NCBI GenBank assembly: GCA_024167805.1
Contig: CP099988.1
Location: forward strand, 1,434,001-1,498,000
Origin: Methanobacterium sp. ERen5
GTDB taxonomy: Archaea; Methanobacteriota; Methanobacteria; Methanobacteriales; Methanobacteriaceae
DNA: 64,000 nucleotides
Direction: 5' to 3'
Positions 53,308 through 63,997 of this stretch are shown in pieces. The notes beneath the pieces were generated by a model. The model was not told the origin of the DNA, ran no database searches, and was given only the letters and a program-made list of their open reading frames with translations. The first letter of the stretch is position 1. Each line of letters begins with the position of its first letter. The position numbers and the translations under genes are program-made.

Positions 53308-53769
53308 TTACTTTTTTGATAGTTTCAAAGCTGCTGAATTCATACAGTATCTTAAGCCTGTTGGTTTGGGACCATCATTGAAAACATGGCCCAGATGCGC
53401 GTCACATCTGGCACATAGCACTTCTGTCCTGATCATTCCAAAACCTTTATCTTCATGTTCCTTTACATTTTGACTTGCAACAGGTTCCCAGAAACTTGGC
53501 CATCCTGTTCCAGAATCAAATTTGGTTTTAGAATCGAAAAGATCAGTTCCACAGCAGACACATTCGTAGATTCCATCTTCATGACAATCATGATATTTTC
53601 CAGTGAAAGCCAGTTCTGTGCCCTGTTTTCTTGCAACATTGTAGGAATTTGAACTTAAAATTTCTTGCCATTCTTTGTCTGTTTTAACAACCTTCTCAAC
53701 CATTTCAACATTTCCAGATTTAACAGAATAAATGGGAACTAAGTTTTCCTTGTTTGAATTGGATGTCAT
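53308..53769 (-). CDS. msrB: peptide methionine (R)-S-oxide reductase MsrB
   Basis: The 153-residue protein has two zinc CxxC pairs (CVCC and CARC), [21 protein letters not shown] and the catalytic RYCMNSAAL. It reduces methionine-R-sulfoxide in proteins. No MsrA is in the window. The N-terminal extension of about 25 residues is not typical but is within family variation. Confidence 0.92.
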   Translation of the reverse strand: MTSNSNKENLVPIYSVKSGNVEMVEKVVKTDKEWQEILSSNSYNVARKQGTELAFTGKYHDCHEDGIYECVCCGTDLFDSKTKFDSGTGWPSFWEPVASQNVKEHEDKGFGMIRTEVLCARCDAHLGHVFNDGPKPTGLRYCMNSAALKLSKK

Positions 53770-54035
53770 ACTCTATTACTATGTAACTTAAGAATTAAAT
53801 AATTTCACTATCCAAATTTCCGAGGGATATATTTTATATTAAACGGATCTTATGTCACAATTTTTCATATATCGCTGGATAAATCCTGAAAAATCGGTTG
53901 TGGCTGTGAATTTTATTTCAATTTATTTGTAAACAATCAAAAATAGCCCTATAATCATAACCAGAAATTGATTTTAGTATAACTTAAGATGGTTGATTCA
54001 TATTAAAAAAAGAAAATAATAAAAAATGATTGAAT

Positions 54036-54962
54036 TTATGCAAATTCAATTGTGCTCGGTGGTTTGTCACTTACAGAGAGTGAAACATGTGTAACTTCGG
54101 ATACTTCTGAGGTTATTCTCTGTGAAATGGTTTTAACCATGTTCCATGGTAGTTCCGGAACACTTGCTGTCATTGCATCAATTGATTCTACCATTCTGAG
54201 CACAACTAGGTAACCATAGTCCCTTATATCTCCCTTAACACCAGTGACCTTTGTATCGGTTAGAACTGCAAAGTACTGCCATAAACTAGCATCTAAACCT
54301 TCTTTTTTGACTTCTTCTTCAACAATTGCGTTTGCTTTCCTGCAGATTTCAATTTTTTCTTCAGTCAGTTTTCCCACTATTCTAACTGCCAGCCCAGGGC
54401 CAGGGTAGGGTTGTCTGTTCACCATTTCATTGGGCAAACCCAGTTCGGTTCCAACAACACGAACTTCATCCTTGTAAAGTTCTCTTATGGGTTCCACAAT
54501 ATTTAGTACCAATCCATGTGGCAGTGCAATGTTGTGATGGGATTTAATTTGGCCTTCACTTTCTATCCAGTCCGGTGCGATTGTTCCTTGAACCAAAAAT
54601 TCTGCACCTACTTCTTTTGCCACCCTTTCGAAAACCCTTATAAATACTTCTCCAATTATCTTACGTTTTTCCTCTGGATCGTATACGCCATCTAAACGGC
54701 TTAAAAACTCTTCAGATGCATCAACAGTCCTTAAATTTAATCTGTCCTTAAAAGTGTTGTTAACATAATCAGACTCTCCTTCTCTTAAAAGCCCGTGATC
54801 AACAAATACAGCAACAAGATTCTCACCAATTGCGGTTGAAGTTAATACAGATGCTACAGAACTGTCAACTCCTCCGGAAAGGGCAATTATAGCCTTTCCA
54901 TCGCCTATGGTTTTTTTTATATCTTTAATAGATTCTTCTATAAAATCAGATGGATTCAACAT
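54036..54962 (-). CDS. guaAb: GMP synthase, ATP-pyrophosphatase subunit (B)
   Basis: The 308-residue protein has the PP-loop [35 protein letters not shown] and the C-terminal dimerisation domain with [13 protein letters not shown] [10 protein letters not shown]. It amidates XMP to GMP using ammonia from the glutaminase subunit. Archaea carry the two parts as separate genes. The ATG at 54962 follows AGGTGA. The partner guaAa is 2.4 kb upstream on the same strand, separated by two plus-strand genes. Confidence 0.93.
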   Translation of the reverse strand: MLNPSDFIEESIKDIKKTIGDGKAIIALSGGVDSSVASVLTSTAIGENLVAVFVDHGLLREGESDYVNNTFKDRLNLRTVDASEEFLSRLDGVYDPEEKRKIIGEVFIRVFERVAKEVGAEFLVQGTIAPDWIESEGQIKSHHNIALPHGLVLNIVEPIRELYKDEVRVVGTELGLPNEMVNRQPYPGPGLAVRIVGKLTEEKIEICRKANAIVEEEVKKEGLDASLWQYFAVLTDTKVTGVKGDIRDYGYLVVLRMVESIDAMTASVPELPWNMVKTISQRITSEVSEVTHVSLSVSDKPPSTIEFA

Positions 54963-55272
54963 TTTTTTCACCTAAATGTGATATTTTAAATTAAAAACTT
55001 TATTAAACTGATAATGATATTAATTTGTTTGGCACTTATTAAATTTATACCATACTCTTGTAAACAACATTTTAGGAATCAAACTTATCGAAGTAAATAG
55101 CTTGATTTTAGATTTGAGTATACATAATTTATTACAGACCAAAATTATTGGTCAAATTTTACCAACAAAAAAAGGGTATTAACACAGTTTAATTATAAAT
55201 TTTATTATATAAAATAATATTAGACCTCCGGTTTAGAGAATAATAAAAAAATATCACAGTGAACGGTTTAAA
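54963..55272. other. 310-base divergent intergenic region
   Basis: No gene is seen between guaAb and the GtrA-like gene. It includes a perfect inverted repeat at 55137-55153 and AT-rich sequence (TTATTATATAAAATAATATT near 55200-55222) suitable for a promoter. Confidence 0.45.
55137..55153. promoter_or_regulatory. perfect 6-bp inverted repeat, operator-like
   Basis: GACCAA-AATTA-TTGGTC is an exact inverted repeat with a 5-base spacer. This size suits a dimeric regulator. It lies between divergent genes. Confidence 0.35.
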
Positions 55273-55704
55273 ATGAAAATAATACCTAAAAATATGATTC
55301 AAACTTGGTTAAAACAGAGTACAAATAAAATATCCATCCAATTTTTCAGGTACATCTTCGTAGGTGGAACTGCATTTTTAGTTGATTTCGGTTCACTTTA
55401 CCTTTTAACAGAATATTTTGGAATATTTTACCTTATGTCTGCTGCAATTGCCTTCACATTGGGTCTTATTGCAAACTACTTGCTGAGTGTAAGATGGGTC
55501 TTTAACAAACACACACTAGACAACAGACTTCATGAAGTTGGAATTTTCACATTGGTTGGAATAGTTGGTCTGGGACTAAATGAAGTTATAATCTGGTTTT
55601 TCACCTCAAATATGCATTTATTCTACATTTATTCCAAGATCATTTCAGCGGCGCTTGTGCTCTTCTGGAATTTCTTTGCAAGGCGTTACACAATATTTCG
55701 GTGA
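55273..55704 (+). CDS. GtrA-like membrane protein
   Basis: The 143-residue protein has four membrane helices and the GtrA signature [20 protein letters not shown] near the start, with [19 protein letters not shown], and ends [10 protein letters not shown]. GtrA-like proteins are thought to help move polyprenyl-linked sugars across the membrane. The next gene, 96 bases on, is a membrane glycosyltransferase, consistent with that role. Confidence 0.83.
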   Translation: MKIIPKNMIQTWLKQSTNKISIQFFRYIFVGGTAFLVDFGSLYLLTEYFGIFYLMSAAIAFTLGLIANYLLSVRWVFNKHTLDNRLHEVGIFTLVGIVGLGLNEVIIWFFTSNMHLFYIYSKIISAALVLFWNFFARRYTIFR

Positions 55705-55800
55705 GAAGTTACGATTTAAAATAAATGGAAAAATATTAATCAAGATTAACTAATTTAAAATTGATTTTTGTGAAACAAATTCTAGAGGGGAATCATAATA

Positions 55801-57360
55801 TTGAAAAATTTAGGGATAAAAAAATTTTTTAAAACTAAATACGATCTTTATTTCAGTTTGATTTTGTTATTTTACATAGTAACAGTCAGTTTTCTCTTCA
55901 AATATTACCTGTATCAGATAAACAACGATGGAATAGTTTATATCAATATTTCTAGGCAGATTTTAGCGGGACACTTTTATGGGTCCGTAAACGATTATTG
56001 GGGGCCATTGATATCATGGTTAATGTTACCATTTCTTTACTTCCTAAAAAGCCCTTTAATGGGTCTTTACTCTGCAAAATTGACATCCATAGTAATTGGA
56101 TTTGTAACACTATTTGGAATAAGGAAGTTGTCCTACAGATTTGAAATGGAAGAATGGCTCAGGACATTGATTATACTGACCACAGTGCCGGTTATTATCT
56201 ACTTCGCAATGAGCTTCATAACACCGGATCTTTTAATGGTGTGTGTATTGACCTACTATCTTGCAGCAGTGTACGATCCAAATTACTCAAAAACAGTTTT
56301 AAATGGGGTTTTCTGCGGATTTTTAGGGGCCATGGCATATTTTACCAAGAGTTACGGATTTACATTTTTTATAGCCAGTTTCTTGATCTTCAACTCCATT
56401 CATTACATCACAGAAATGGACAAAACTGCTGTTATAAAAAATTTAGCAGCAGGATTACTAGTTTTTTTATTAATAAGCAGTGTATGGATATGTTTCATAA
56501 GTTATAAAGATGGAAAAATTACATATGGATCTTCTGGAGATTTTAATTACGCCCTGGTTGGCCCAAACTCCATGGGATTTGCTGAATATTCAGAAGGACT
56601 TCACAAACCTGATCAAGTCAACACCAACTACCTTCCCAAGGACTGGTCACCTTTCTCATCTTGGACCAATTTCCAACATCAACTGAACTTAATTTGGACC
56701 GGCGCTCAAAAAACAGGCACAATTCTTAATTACTTCTCAATACTATCGTTTCTAATAATCATAATTTATATCCTACTCATAATTGCTCCACCAAGGAATT
56801 TATCAAGGGTTGATCTTGTATATCCATTGATAACAATGCTCATACTCACTGCAGGTTACATAATCGTTGTTGTTGAAGAAAGATACATATGGCTTATTTA
56901 TCTGTTACTGATAATGATGGGAGGATATTTGTTAAATAAACTGTTTAATTTGGGTTTATTTAATTCTTTGAAATGGGATTACCTTTTAAAGATAGTATGT
57001 GTTGTTGGATTTATATTGCTCATGACCCTAATGCCAGTCAACTACATGATGGGAAATTTAAACACAGGAAAGGATATCTATGCCTTGTCAGACACATTAA
57101 ATGGGTATGGGGTGCATGGCAACGTGGCAACCAATGATAAACTCACAGAAATGAATTATATTCAGTATTATATGAATACGAACCTCTATGGGCAATCACA
57201 AAGGAATATCAGCTCTGAAAATCTGCAAAATGAACTTAAATTATTGGGAATTAATTATTATTTTGTCTGGGGAAATTCAAATCAAAACAGTTACATGGGT
57301 AGTTACACTCAAGTAGCCAATTTAACTTCCTACAACTTAGTAATTTATAAAATAACTTGA
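55801..57360 (+). CDS. membrane glycosyltransferase (GT39/PMT-like)
   Basis: The 519-residue protein has about 11 membrane helices, then a C-terminal outer domain of about 100 residues. The first outer loop has NNDGIVYINISRQI, which supplies the acidic residue typical of polyprenyl-phosphate-sugar-dependent GT-C enzymes. It probably transfers a sugar from a dolichyl carrier to a surface glycan or protein. TTG start. It pairs with GtrA and is wedged between the two guaA genes. Confidence 0.72.
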   Translation: MKNLGIKKFFKTKYDLYFSLILLFYIVTVSFLFKYYLYQINNDGIVYINISRQILAGHFYGSVNDYWGPLISWLMLPFLYFLKSPLMGLYSAKLTSIVIGFVTLFGIRKLSYRFEMEEWLRTLIILTTVPVIIYFAMSFITPDLLMVCVLTYYLAAVYDPNYSKTVLNGVFCGFLGAMAYFTKSYGFTFFIASFLIFNSIHYITEMDKTAVIKNLAAGLLVFLLISSVWICFISYKDGKITYGSSGDFNYALVGPNSMGFAEYSEGLHKPDQVNTNYLPKDWSPFSSWTNFQHQLNLIWTGAQKTGTILNYFSILSFLIIIIYILLIIAPPRNLSRVDLVYPLITMLILTAGYIIVVVEERYIWLIYLLLIMMGGYLLNKLFNLGLFNSLKWDYLLKIVCVVGFILLMTLMPVNYMMGNLNTGKDIYALSDTLNGYGVHGNVATNDKLTEMNYIQYYMNTNLYGQSQRNISSENLQNELKLLGINYYFVWGNSNQNSYMGSYTQVANLTSYNLVIYKIT

Positions 57361-57388
57361 ACTAATGGAAAAAAATAGGATTAGGGGT

Positions 57389-57960
57389 TCATTCAATTCC
57401 ATGATATTTTTTGCAAACTTCATAGAAATTTTCAAATATTACCCCACCATTTTCAGTGTGGTGCACTTCAGGATGGAATTGGATACCGTAGATAGGTTTG
57501 GTGGGGTGTTTCATTGCTTCCACTCCACAAATTGATGATGTGGCAATGACATCAAAATTTTCAGGTGCTTTGCAAACTTCATCTTTATGGGATGCCCAAA
57601 CATCCAGTCCTGTTCCAAGACCCTTTAAAATATCATCTTCATCTAAAATATCGATCCTGATCTTGGCGTAGCTTTCAACACCTGCAGCACCAATTTCACC
57701 ACCATAGGCCTTGGCAATTATTTGATGGCCGAGACAGATGCCTAGTATTGGACAGTCAAATTCCTTCACGTAATCTAAAGAGTGCCCAGCACGTTCTATT
57801 GATGGGCCGCCTCCTAGAATTAATCCCAACGGATTTTTTTCCCTAAGTTCTTCCAGGGGGTTGTATTTGGAACGAGTTCAGCAGGTATTTTTAAATAATG
57901 CAAACTCCTGTAAATTCTGTGATTGTACTGTCCATGATTGTTTATAACAGCTATTTTCAT
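57389..57960 (-). CDS. guaAa: GMP synthase, glutamine amidotransferase subunit (A), frameshifted
   Basis: From the ATG at 57960 the minus strand reads [20 protein letters not shown] and [10 protein letters not shown], then loses frame at C5 (plus G5, 57856-57860). One added C gives [20 protein letters not shown] and runs to 57389, about 190 residues. It has the class I glutaminase nucleophile in [11 protein letters not shown] and the His-Glu pair in [14 protein letters not shown]. It supplies ammonia to GuaAb. The break is likely a sequencing error. Confidence 0.88.
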
Positions 57961-58087
57961 TTAAACTCCTCTAACTTATTTATTAATAATTTGGCAAACA
58001 GATAATTATTCTATCATCTTAATTCTATTGGATAACCATACTTGAAATATGGGAATATATTTATGCATTTTTAACAATACTATATGC

Positions 58088-58234
58088 ATGGAATTACAGG
58101 ATCTCATTTATATTGTTGTGGCCCTATTCTTAGCTTTGATATTGTTCTACATTTTCATATGGTTAGTACCAATAATAATAGTATTAATCATAGCTTATGT
58201 AATATATATCTTTTTAAAGGGTCCTAACTACTAA
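58088..58234 (+). CDS. small single- or two-helix membrane protein
   Basis: The 48-residue frame reads MELQDLIYIVVALFLALILF, then a second hydrophobic stretch, ending KGPNY. I chose the ATG at 58088 because a TATA-like AATATATTTA near 58052-58060 would start transcription at about 58080. An earlier ATG at 58049 lies on the TATA itself. No family is recognised. Confidence 0.45.
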   Translation: MELQDLIYIVVALFLALILFYIFIWLVPIIIVLIIAYVIYIFLKGPNY

Positions 58235-58337
58235 ATTAGTATTACAAATTTAGGATACAGATCCCAAATTTGATACTTTATTTTTTAATTTTAAACAGGT
58301 ACTGTCATAAATTCCATGGTTTTAGAGATGAGAAATT

Positions 58338-58859
58338 ATGAAACTAGAAAGGGAATTTACAGGAATAACAGAGCATCTCCTTGCATTTAGGGAGGAAGTT
58401 AAGGATGCGGATAAGGTTACTTTTATTGGAATGCCCGGAGTGTGCAGTCCATTTGCAGAACTATTTGCATATGTTATTCGCGATAAAGAAGCTGTTTTTA
58501 TCACAGGAACTAACATTGAAACAGCCAGAAAAATAGAGATGACTCCCCAGGGAATGCAGTTTGGTGAAACCGCAGATCCATCGAGTTCTTTTGTTGCAAT
58601 TTTAGGGGGTCTTGCAATGCCCAAATCCAACATAGATCCTGAGGACGTTAAAGAGTTAATAGAAAACGTTATTCAAGACGATGGTAAACTATTTGGTCTT
58701 TGTTACATGGATGTTTTCAGGGAAGAGGGTTGGCATGAACTTATTGATTTTGATTGTATCATAAATGCCACATTAAATGGATTTGTTTTAAAAAATAAGG
58801 TGAAAATTTGGATCTTAAAGATATTGGCATGGAGAAGGGTCTCTTATACGAAACTGTAG
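58338..58859 (+). CDS. DUF2124 family protein, probable 3' frameshift
   Basis: The protein has FIGMPGVCSPFAELFAYVIRD, TGTNIETARKIEM and GGLAMPKSNIDPEDVKELIE, matching DUF2124 of Methanobacteriales, a family of unknown function. As read it runs to 58859 and overlaps the next gene by 52 bases with an unlikely tail (WILKILAWRRV). Adding one A to A6 (58790-58795) would end it as GFVLKK at 58798, just before the next ribosome site, giving 153 residues. I think that is the real end. Confidence 0.68.
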   Translation: MKLEREFTGITEHLLAFREEVKDADKVTFIGMPGVCSPFAELFAYVIRDKEAVFITGTNIETARKIEMTPQGMQFGETADPSSSFVAILGGLAMPKSNIDPEDVKELIENVIQDDGKLFGLCYMDVFREEGWHELIDFDCIINATLNGFVLKNKVKIWILKILAWRRVSYTKL

Positions 58860-59425
58860 TGACAACTGTTGACAGTAATGGAAAACCAAATGCTGCACCC
58901 ATAGGCATAATCTGTAAAGATAAATTGGAGGTTGTTTGTTACCTGCACCATGGTTCCACAACAGTCAAAAATATAAAGGATACTAAAAGTTTTGTGGTCA
59001 ATGTACTTAAGGATCCAATGATATTTGTCGAATCAACTCTGGGAAATCTTCCGATTAAAAAATATGAATCTCATGGGGATAAATTTTATATTGGAAGCAC
59101 AGACGCATTTTTTGTCGCAGATGTGACTAGCATCAAGGATGTTGAAAGGAAGGATCAGTTTGGAATTTCTCTAACATCAGTTTTAAAGGCAGAAGTCTCG
59201 GATATAACCAAATTTAAACACTGTGTTGAACCATTAAATAGAGCTATTTATGGTATTGTGGAGGGTTTGGTTTATTTAACACGTATGAATATGGTTTCTG
59301 GAGATATGGAAAAATTGTACCGTCACAGAATGGCAGAGATAGCAAGAATAGTATCCAAAGTCGGTGCTAAGGATCATAAGAATGCAATGGACATGATCAT
59401 GGAAGCATTCAAGAATTTTGATTGA
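58808..59425 (+). CDS. DUF447 family flavin-binding-like protein
   Basis: The 205-residue protein has LYETVVTTVDSNGKPNAAPI, FVVNVLKDPMIFVESTLGN and VVGR-type turns of the split-barrel FMN-binding fold, matching DUF447, found mainly in methanogens. Function is unknown; flavin binding is inferred from the fold. TTG start behind AAGGTGAAAAT. It probably forms an operon with DUF2124. It converges with adenine deaminase, 26 bases away. Confidence 0.75.
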   Translation: MDLKDIGMEKGLLYETVVTTVDSNGKPNAAPIGIICKDKLEVVCYLHHGSTTVKNIKDTKSFVVNVLKDPMIFVESTLGNLPIKKYESHGDKFYIGSTDAFFVADVTSIKDVERKDQFGISLTSVLKAEVSDITKFKHCVEPLNRAIYGIVEGLVYLTRMNMVSGDMEKLYRHRMAEIARIVSKVGAKDHKNAMDMIMEAFKNFD

Positions 59426-59451
59426 TTAAAAAAAGCTGTGTACTATACCCT

Positions 59452-61067
59452 TCAATCATCCACAACGATATTTACGAATTCAAATTTTTCAACATCAAAA
59501 AGCCCTATATCACTTATTTTTAGGTTTGGAATAACCAGCAGTGCTAAAAAAGATAGGGTCATGAATGGGGATGAAAGGGTGGAGCCCATATCATTTACTA
59601 ATTTCTTTAACATTGTAAGATCATTTGCCACTTCTTCTGCAGTTCTATCACTCATCAAACCCGCTATGGGTAGTTTTAAATCCGTAATACCCTTAGTGGA
59701 AATTACTGAAAGTCCTCCATCATTGGTTATGACAGTGTTCACAGCCTTTGCCATATCTGTGCTGTTAGTTCCAATTACTATGATGTTATGTGAATCATGG
59801 GCAACACTCGAAGCTATGGCTCCATTTTTAAGATTAAAACCTTTTATAAAACCGTTGGTCATTCTATTGTTGCCGTAACGCTCAACAACAGCAATTTTAA
59901 GCACATCATTTTCTAGATCCGCCATTAGATTTCCCTCTTGAATATCTAGATCTGCTGTTTTTTTATTGGTTATCAGTTGATCCTCAATGATTTCGATAAC
60001 CCTGACAGTTTTAGGACTATCTGAAGTTAAGTTGAAATCAGATGGATTTTTAGGGTTTGATTTGAATGTACCTTGTAATTTGAGGGGATTTACTTCGAAA
60101 TTTAAAGAGCCATTTTTAGAAACGGGTTTTCCATCTATGTAAATTGTTTTAACATTTAATTTTTCAATATCATCAACTATGACCATATCTGCAGCTTTTC
60201 CAGGAACCAGACTTCCAGTGTTTAAATTGTAGTGTTCTGCAGGGTTTAGGGTTACCATTTTTATGGCTTTAACTGGATCTATGCCATATTCAATGGCCTT
60301 TAACAGCATTTTATCAATGTGTCCTTCAAGAAGATCTTCTGGATCCTTGTCATCGGATACAATGAAGTCTCCACCTGCAACTGCAAGGGCTTTCAAATTT
60401 TTGGCAGATGATCCCTCCCTCATCATAATTTTCATGCCAAGCCTTCTTTTTCAAAGGCCTCAGATGGAGTGGTGGACTCGTGATCTGTTGAAATTCCAGC
60501 AGCAGCGTAGCTGCAAAGTTCTGCTCCAGATAACAGGGGTGCATGCCCATCAATGGGCTTCTTATTTGCATGGGCAACTTCTAACTTTTCCATCACTTCA
60601 GGGTCTTGACCAACGACCCCTGGAAAATTCATGACTTCGCCAAGCCCAACAAATTCTGGCCTTTTAAGCAGGGTAGCAATGTCCTTAGACGTTATGATCC
60701 CTCCAGCTGTTTCGAATTTGGTTGCTGGAACACATGATGGTACAGTTAAAAACATTTTAAGGGGAACAGTTGATGCGTCATCTAACATGTAATTTATTCC
60801 ATTTAAACCCATGACATTGGCAATTTCGTGGGGGTCAGCGATGACAGAAGTGGTTCCATGGGGAATCACTGCTTCGGCAAATCTTGAGGGGCATAGCATT
60901 GAACTTTCTATGTGGATATGTGAATCAATAAATCCTGGTAAAATTAGAGTTTTAAAGTTGCCATCAACAGGTTTAACACAGGAAATTAAACCGTTTTCAA
61001 ATCCTATTTCAGCAGAATATATCTCTTCGGTAAACACATTCAACAGATTTCCCCGTATAAATTCCAT
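59452..61067 (-). CDS. ade: adenine deaminase, frameshifted
   Basis: The N-terminal frame has [16 protein letters not shown] and ADPHEIANV (metal ligands); the C-terminal frame has [22 protein letters not shown] and [11 protein letters not shown]. They join at an A-rich stretch (plus 60443-60451) with one added base, giving [14 protein letters not shown] and about 538 residues, the usual length of archaeal/bacterial Ade. It deaminates adenine to hypoxanthine in purine salvage. GGAG precedes the ATG. Probably a sequencing error. Confidence 0.87.
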
Positions 61068-61215
61068 TTTTCAGTCTCCTACCCCAATATTTTTAGTTTA
61101 TATATTTACACTAAGCAAGGAACACAATTGGAAAAACTAATCTTGGTACATTTCTATGTAACAATACTGAAATTAAAGCCATCGAAAAAAGTTAGAAAAA
61201 AATTGTAATTTTTGT

Positions 61216-62438
61216 TCACTGTTCTGTTTTGAGTTCGTTGTAAAGCATTGGTAAAAATGTTCCAACATCTGTCACTATTCCCACGACCTGTGCACTTCCT
61301 CTGTCACTTAGTTTGGTTACTGTGGCTGGGTTAATGTCCACACAAATACTTTTGACATGGGATGGGAGCAGATTACCAGTGGCTATTGAATGCAGCATTG
61401 TTGAGATCATGATGACCATGTCTACATCCTGAACATATTTTCTCATTTCTTCTTGAGCTTCAATAACATCAGTTATCACGTCTGGAAGTGGACCATCATC
61501 ACGGATTGATCCTGCAAGGACATATGGTACATCATTTTGTATACATTCGTACATTATTCCCTTTTTAAGAACACCTTTATCAATTGCGTCTTTGATAGAT
61601 CCTGCCTTGTTAATTTCATTTATGGCATATATGTGGTGTCTATGTCCCCTTCGAACTGCTTCACCAGTTTTTACACAAGTACCTAAAGAAGTTCCATACA
61701 GTGCACTTTCAATATCATGGGTTGCGAGGGCATTTCCAGCAAATAGAATATCAACAATACCTTCCTTTATCATTGATGCCAATATTGGCCCTGAACCGGT
61801 GTGAACCACTGCCGGACCTGAAACAACCGCAATTTTTCCACCGCGGTTTTTGATTTCTTTGATTTCCGAAGCAATTTTTTTATGATGGATTCTATTGGTT
61901 TTTCTGAGGAAGCTTCACTTGACATGAATTCAAAAACTCCCTGCTTACCCCTTGGACGTTCTGGAGGCATTACCTTTATTCCATCCCTCCCAACAACGAT
62001 GTGGTCTCCCTTGTTGATTTGACCGATTGGTCTGCATAAAGCCCTTTCAGCTGTTGTATCCACAACTATCATGCAATCCATTTCAATGTCTTCAACAATT
62101 ATCCACTTTCCATTGTAGTGAATTTCGGTAGGATGATGGGTTGTTGAATAAAAATCTGCAGGAAGAGTTTTATCCTTCTCAGAAACAAGAAGTTCAACAT
62201 CCTTCAATTCAACAACAACAGCCCCTATTTCGGAGAGTTCATCTAATATTTCTCCAAGCAACGTTTCATTCGATGCTTCAACAAGTAACTTGGCATGGCT
62301 GATGTCTCCCTTGAGTTTTCCCACTGTAAACTCTATAAATTTAAAATCGCCCCCCATATCCAGAATCCTGTCAAGAGCCTTAGGGAGTATTAATGAATCA
62401 ATTATATGGCCTGAAAGTTTTACTTCTCTATTGTACAT
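61216..62438 (-). CDS. LOR/SDH family (TIGR00300) enzyme, frameshifted
   Basis: The N-terminal frame begins [20 protein letters not shown], and the C-terminal frame has [15 protein letters not shown] and [21 protein letters not shown]. One added A in A7 (plus T7, 61875-61881) joins them as [20 protein letters not shown], about 407 residues. I chose the ATG at 62438 behind AGGTGGAT; the frame runs further up to 62525 but that part is not family-like. The family is annotated LOR/SDH bifunctional enzyme; relatives have been linked to ornithine cyclodeaminase activity. Agmatinase is the next gene upstream. Confidence 0.8.
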
Positions 62439-62640
62439 GTTATCCACCTTTAAAAATTTTGATAAACTATTTATAGTGAGCTTTATGTTTAGTTTTAATG
62501 GCAGCAGGGTCATAAACCCATCCACACCACTTGAAGATTATTTATCTAATTTTATTTTCAGATAAAAATTTCTGTTTTCGTAGTTTAATTACTTGATAAA
62601 TTTTATAAATAGAAGTATATTATTGGAATAATTTAATTAT

Positions 62641-63519
62641 TCAGTGCAAACACAAAAAATCAAAAATAATTTTAGCAGCATTCATGGCTGTTGAGTCGCC
62701 AATTTCTGTGGATGCAACTTCAACAAGGTCCATTCCAACTAATTCCTTCGATTCCAGACTAAGCATTAGTTTTTCTATCTGCATGGGATCTAATCCGCAT
62801 GGAGCGGGAGTTCCAGTTGAAGGTGCATATGCAGGGTCAAGGACATCAATATCGAAACTAATGTATATGGGGCCTGAAATGTTTTTTAGACAATTCAAAA
62901 TGTTTTCAATATCTTCACATACTTGATGGGAACTGAAACTGGTCAACCTTCCATCTGAGAGGTTTGCCTCTTCTTCAGCCGCTGATCTCACCCCTATCTG
63001 AATAAGTTGCAGTGGATTTAGATCCAGTACTCGTTTCATCACAGTTGCATGTGAATATTTTTCATCCTCATACTCTTCACGCAGATCCATATGGGCATCA
63101 AAATGGATTACAGTGAGTTTATTCTCTCCCAAAGCTTGGGTAATGGCATTGATTATACAGAAACTTATGCTATGATCTCCACCAATGGATATTGGGATAA
63201 TTTTTTGGGTTAAAACATCGTCAATGGTTGATTTTAGTTTGGAACAAGTTTTTTTGAAGTTTCCGTGCACCACTTCAATATCTCCAAGATCCATTACTCC
63301 GGAGGGAACAGTTTTTTTCAACTTAAAGTTGTAGGCTTCAAAGTTGTAAGAGGCTTCCCTAACAGTTCTAGGTCCAAACCTGGCACCTGGTAAGTAGCTG
63401 GTAGTGCCATCAAAGGGAACTCCTAAAATGCCAAACTTCAATGATTCAGATGTTTCATATGGATCATTTGTTTCATTTGAAAATGCAAATTTTAAAACAT
63501 TTTCTGTGTGTAAAAACAT
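62641..63519 (-). CDS. speB: agmatinase (ureohydrolase family)
   Basis: The 292-residue protein has the binuclear Mn motifs ISIGGDHSISF, HFDAHMDLREEY and SFDIDVLDPAYAPSTGTPAP. It hydrolyses agmatine to putrescine and urea, the archaeal route to polyamines; an arginase or guanidine-type substrate is possible within the superfamily. aIF5A lies 82 bases upstream on the same strand. That link is notable because polyamines supply the hypusine side chain of aIF5A. Confidence 0.87.
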   Translation of the reverse strand: MFLHTENVLKFAFSNETNDPYETSESLKFGILGVPFDGTTSYLPGARFGPRTVREASYNFEAYNFKLKKTVPSGVMDLGDIEVVHGNFKKTCSKLKSTIDDVLTQKIIPISIGGDHSISFCIINAITQALGENKLTVIHFDAHMDLREEYEDEKYSHATVMKRVLDLNPLQLIQIGVRSAAEEEANLSDGRLTSFSSHQVCEDIENILNCLKNISGPIYISFDIDVLDPAYAPSTGTPAPCGLDPMQIEKLMLSLESKELVGMDLVEVASTEIGDSTAMNAAKIIFDFLCLH

Positions 63520-63601
63520 TTCAATCGACCCATTAGATTTAGAATTAAAAATAAGTTCATAAAATTAAAGTTGTTGGATATGGGTAAACCATAATCCAAT
63601 C

Positions 63602-63997
63602 TTATCCGCTTTTAATCCTCATTACCTTTTTGTTGCCCATTGCAACTATGTAATCTACTTCGGCACCTTCGTTAAGTTTGCCCTTTAATTCTTCAGGGAT
63701 CTCAATTTCAAAGGTTTCGTAGGTTTCCATGTCCATTAACTGCACATCTCCACCCATTAATGCTAGTACTTGACCTAAACATTTGTCAATCATTGGAACA
63801 TCACATTTAGCATCCACAGGTTTGACAAATGTCCTTTTCTGATTGTCAAAAATTCCAACTGCTTCAACTCTTGCCTTAGCTGCACCGTGTTTTCCAGGTG
63901 ATGATGTTGAAATACTTGTAATTTTCGATGCTTCATCATTTATTATAACATATTTACCAACTTTTAAGGTTTTAACTTCCACTACCTTCTTTGACAT
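63602..63997 (-). CDS. eif5A: translation initiation factor aIF5A
   Basis: The 131-residue protein has the hypusine loop [13 protein letters not shown] with K36 as the modified lysine, and a C-terminal OB domain. It helps ribosomes through difficult peptide bonds after deoxyhypusine modification. The start lies 3 bases from the window edge, so its ribosome site is only partly visible. It is followed by agmatinase. Confidence 0.93.
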   Translation of the reverse strand: MSKKVVEVKTLKVGKYVIINDEASKITSISTSSPGKHGAAKARVEAVGIFDNQKRTFVKPVDAKCDVPMIDKCLGQVLALMGGDVQLMDMETYETFEIEIPEELKGKLNEGAEVDYIVAMGNKKVMRIKSG

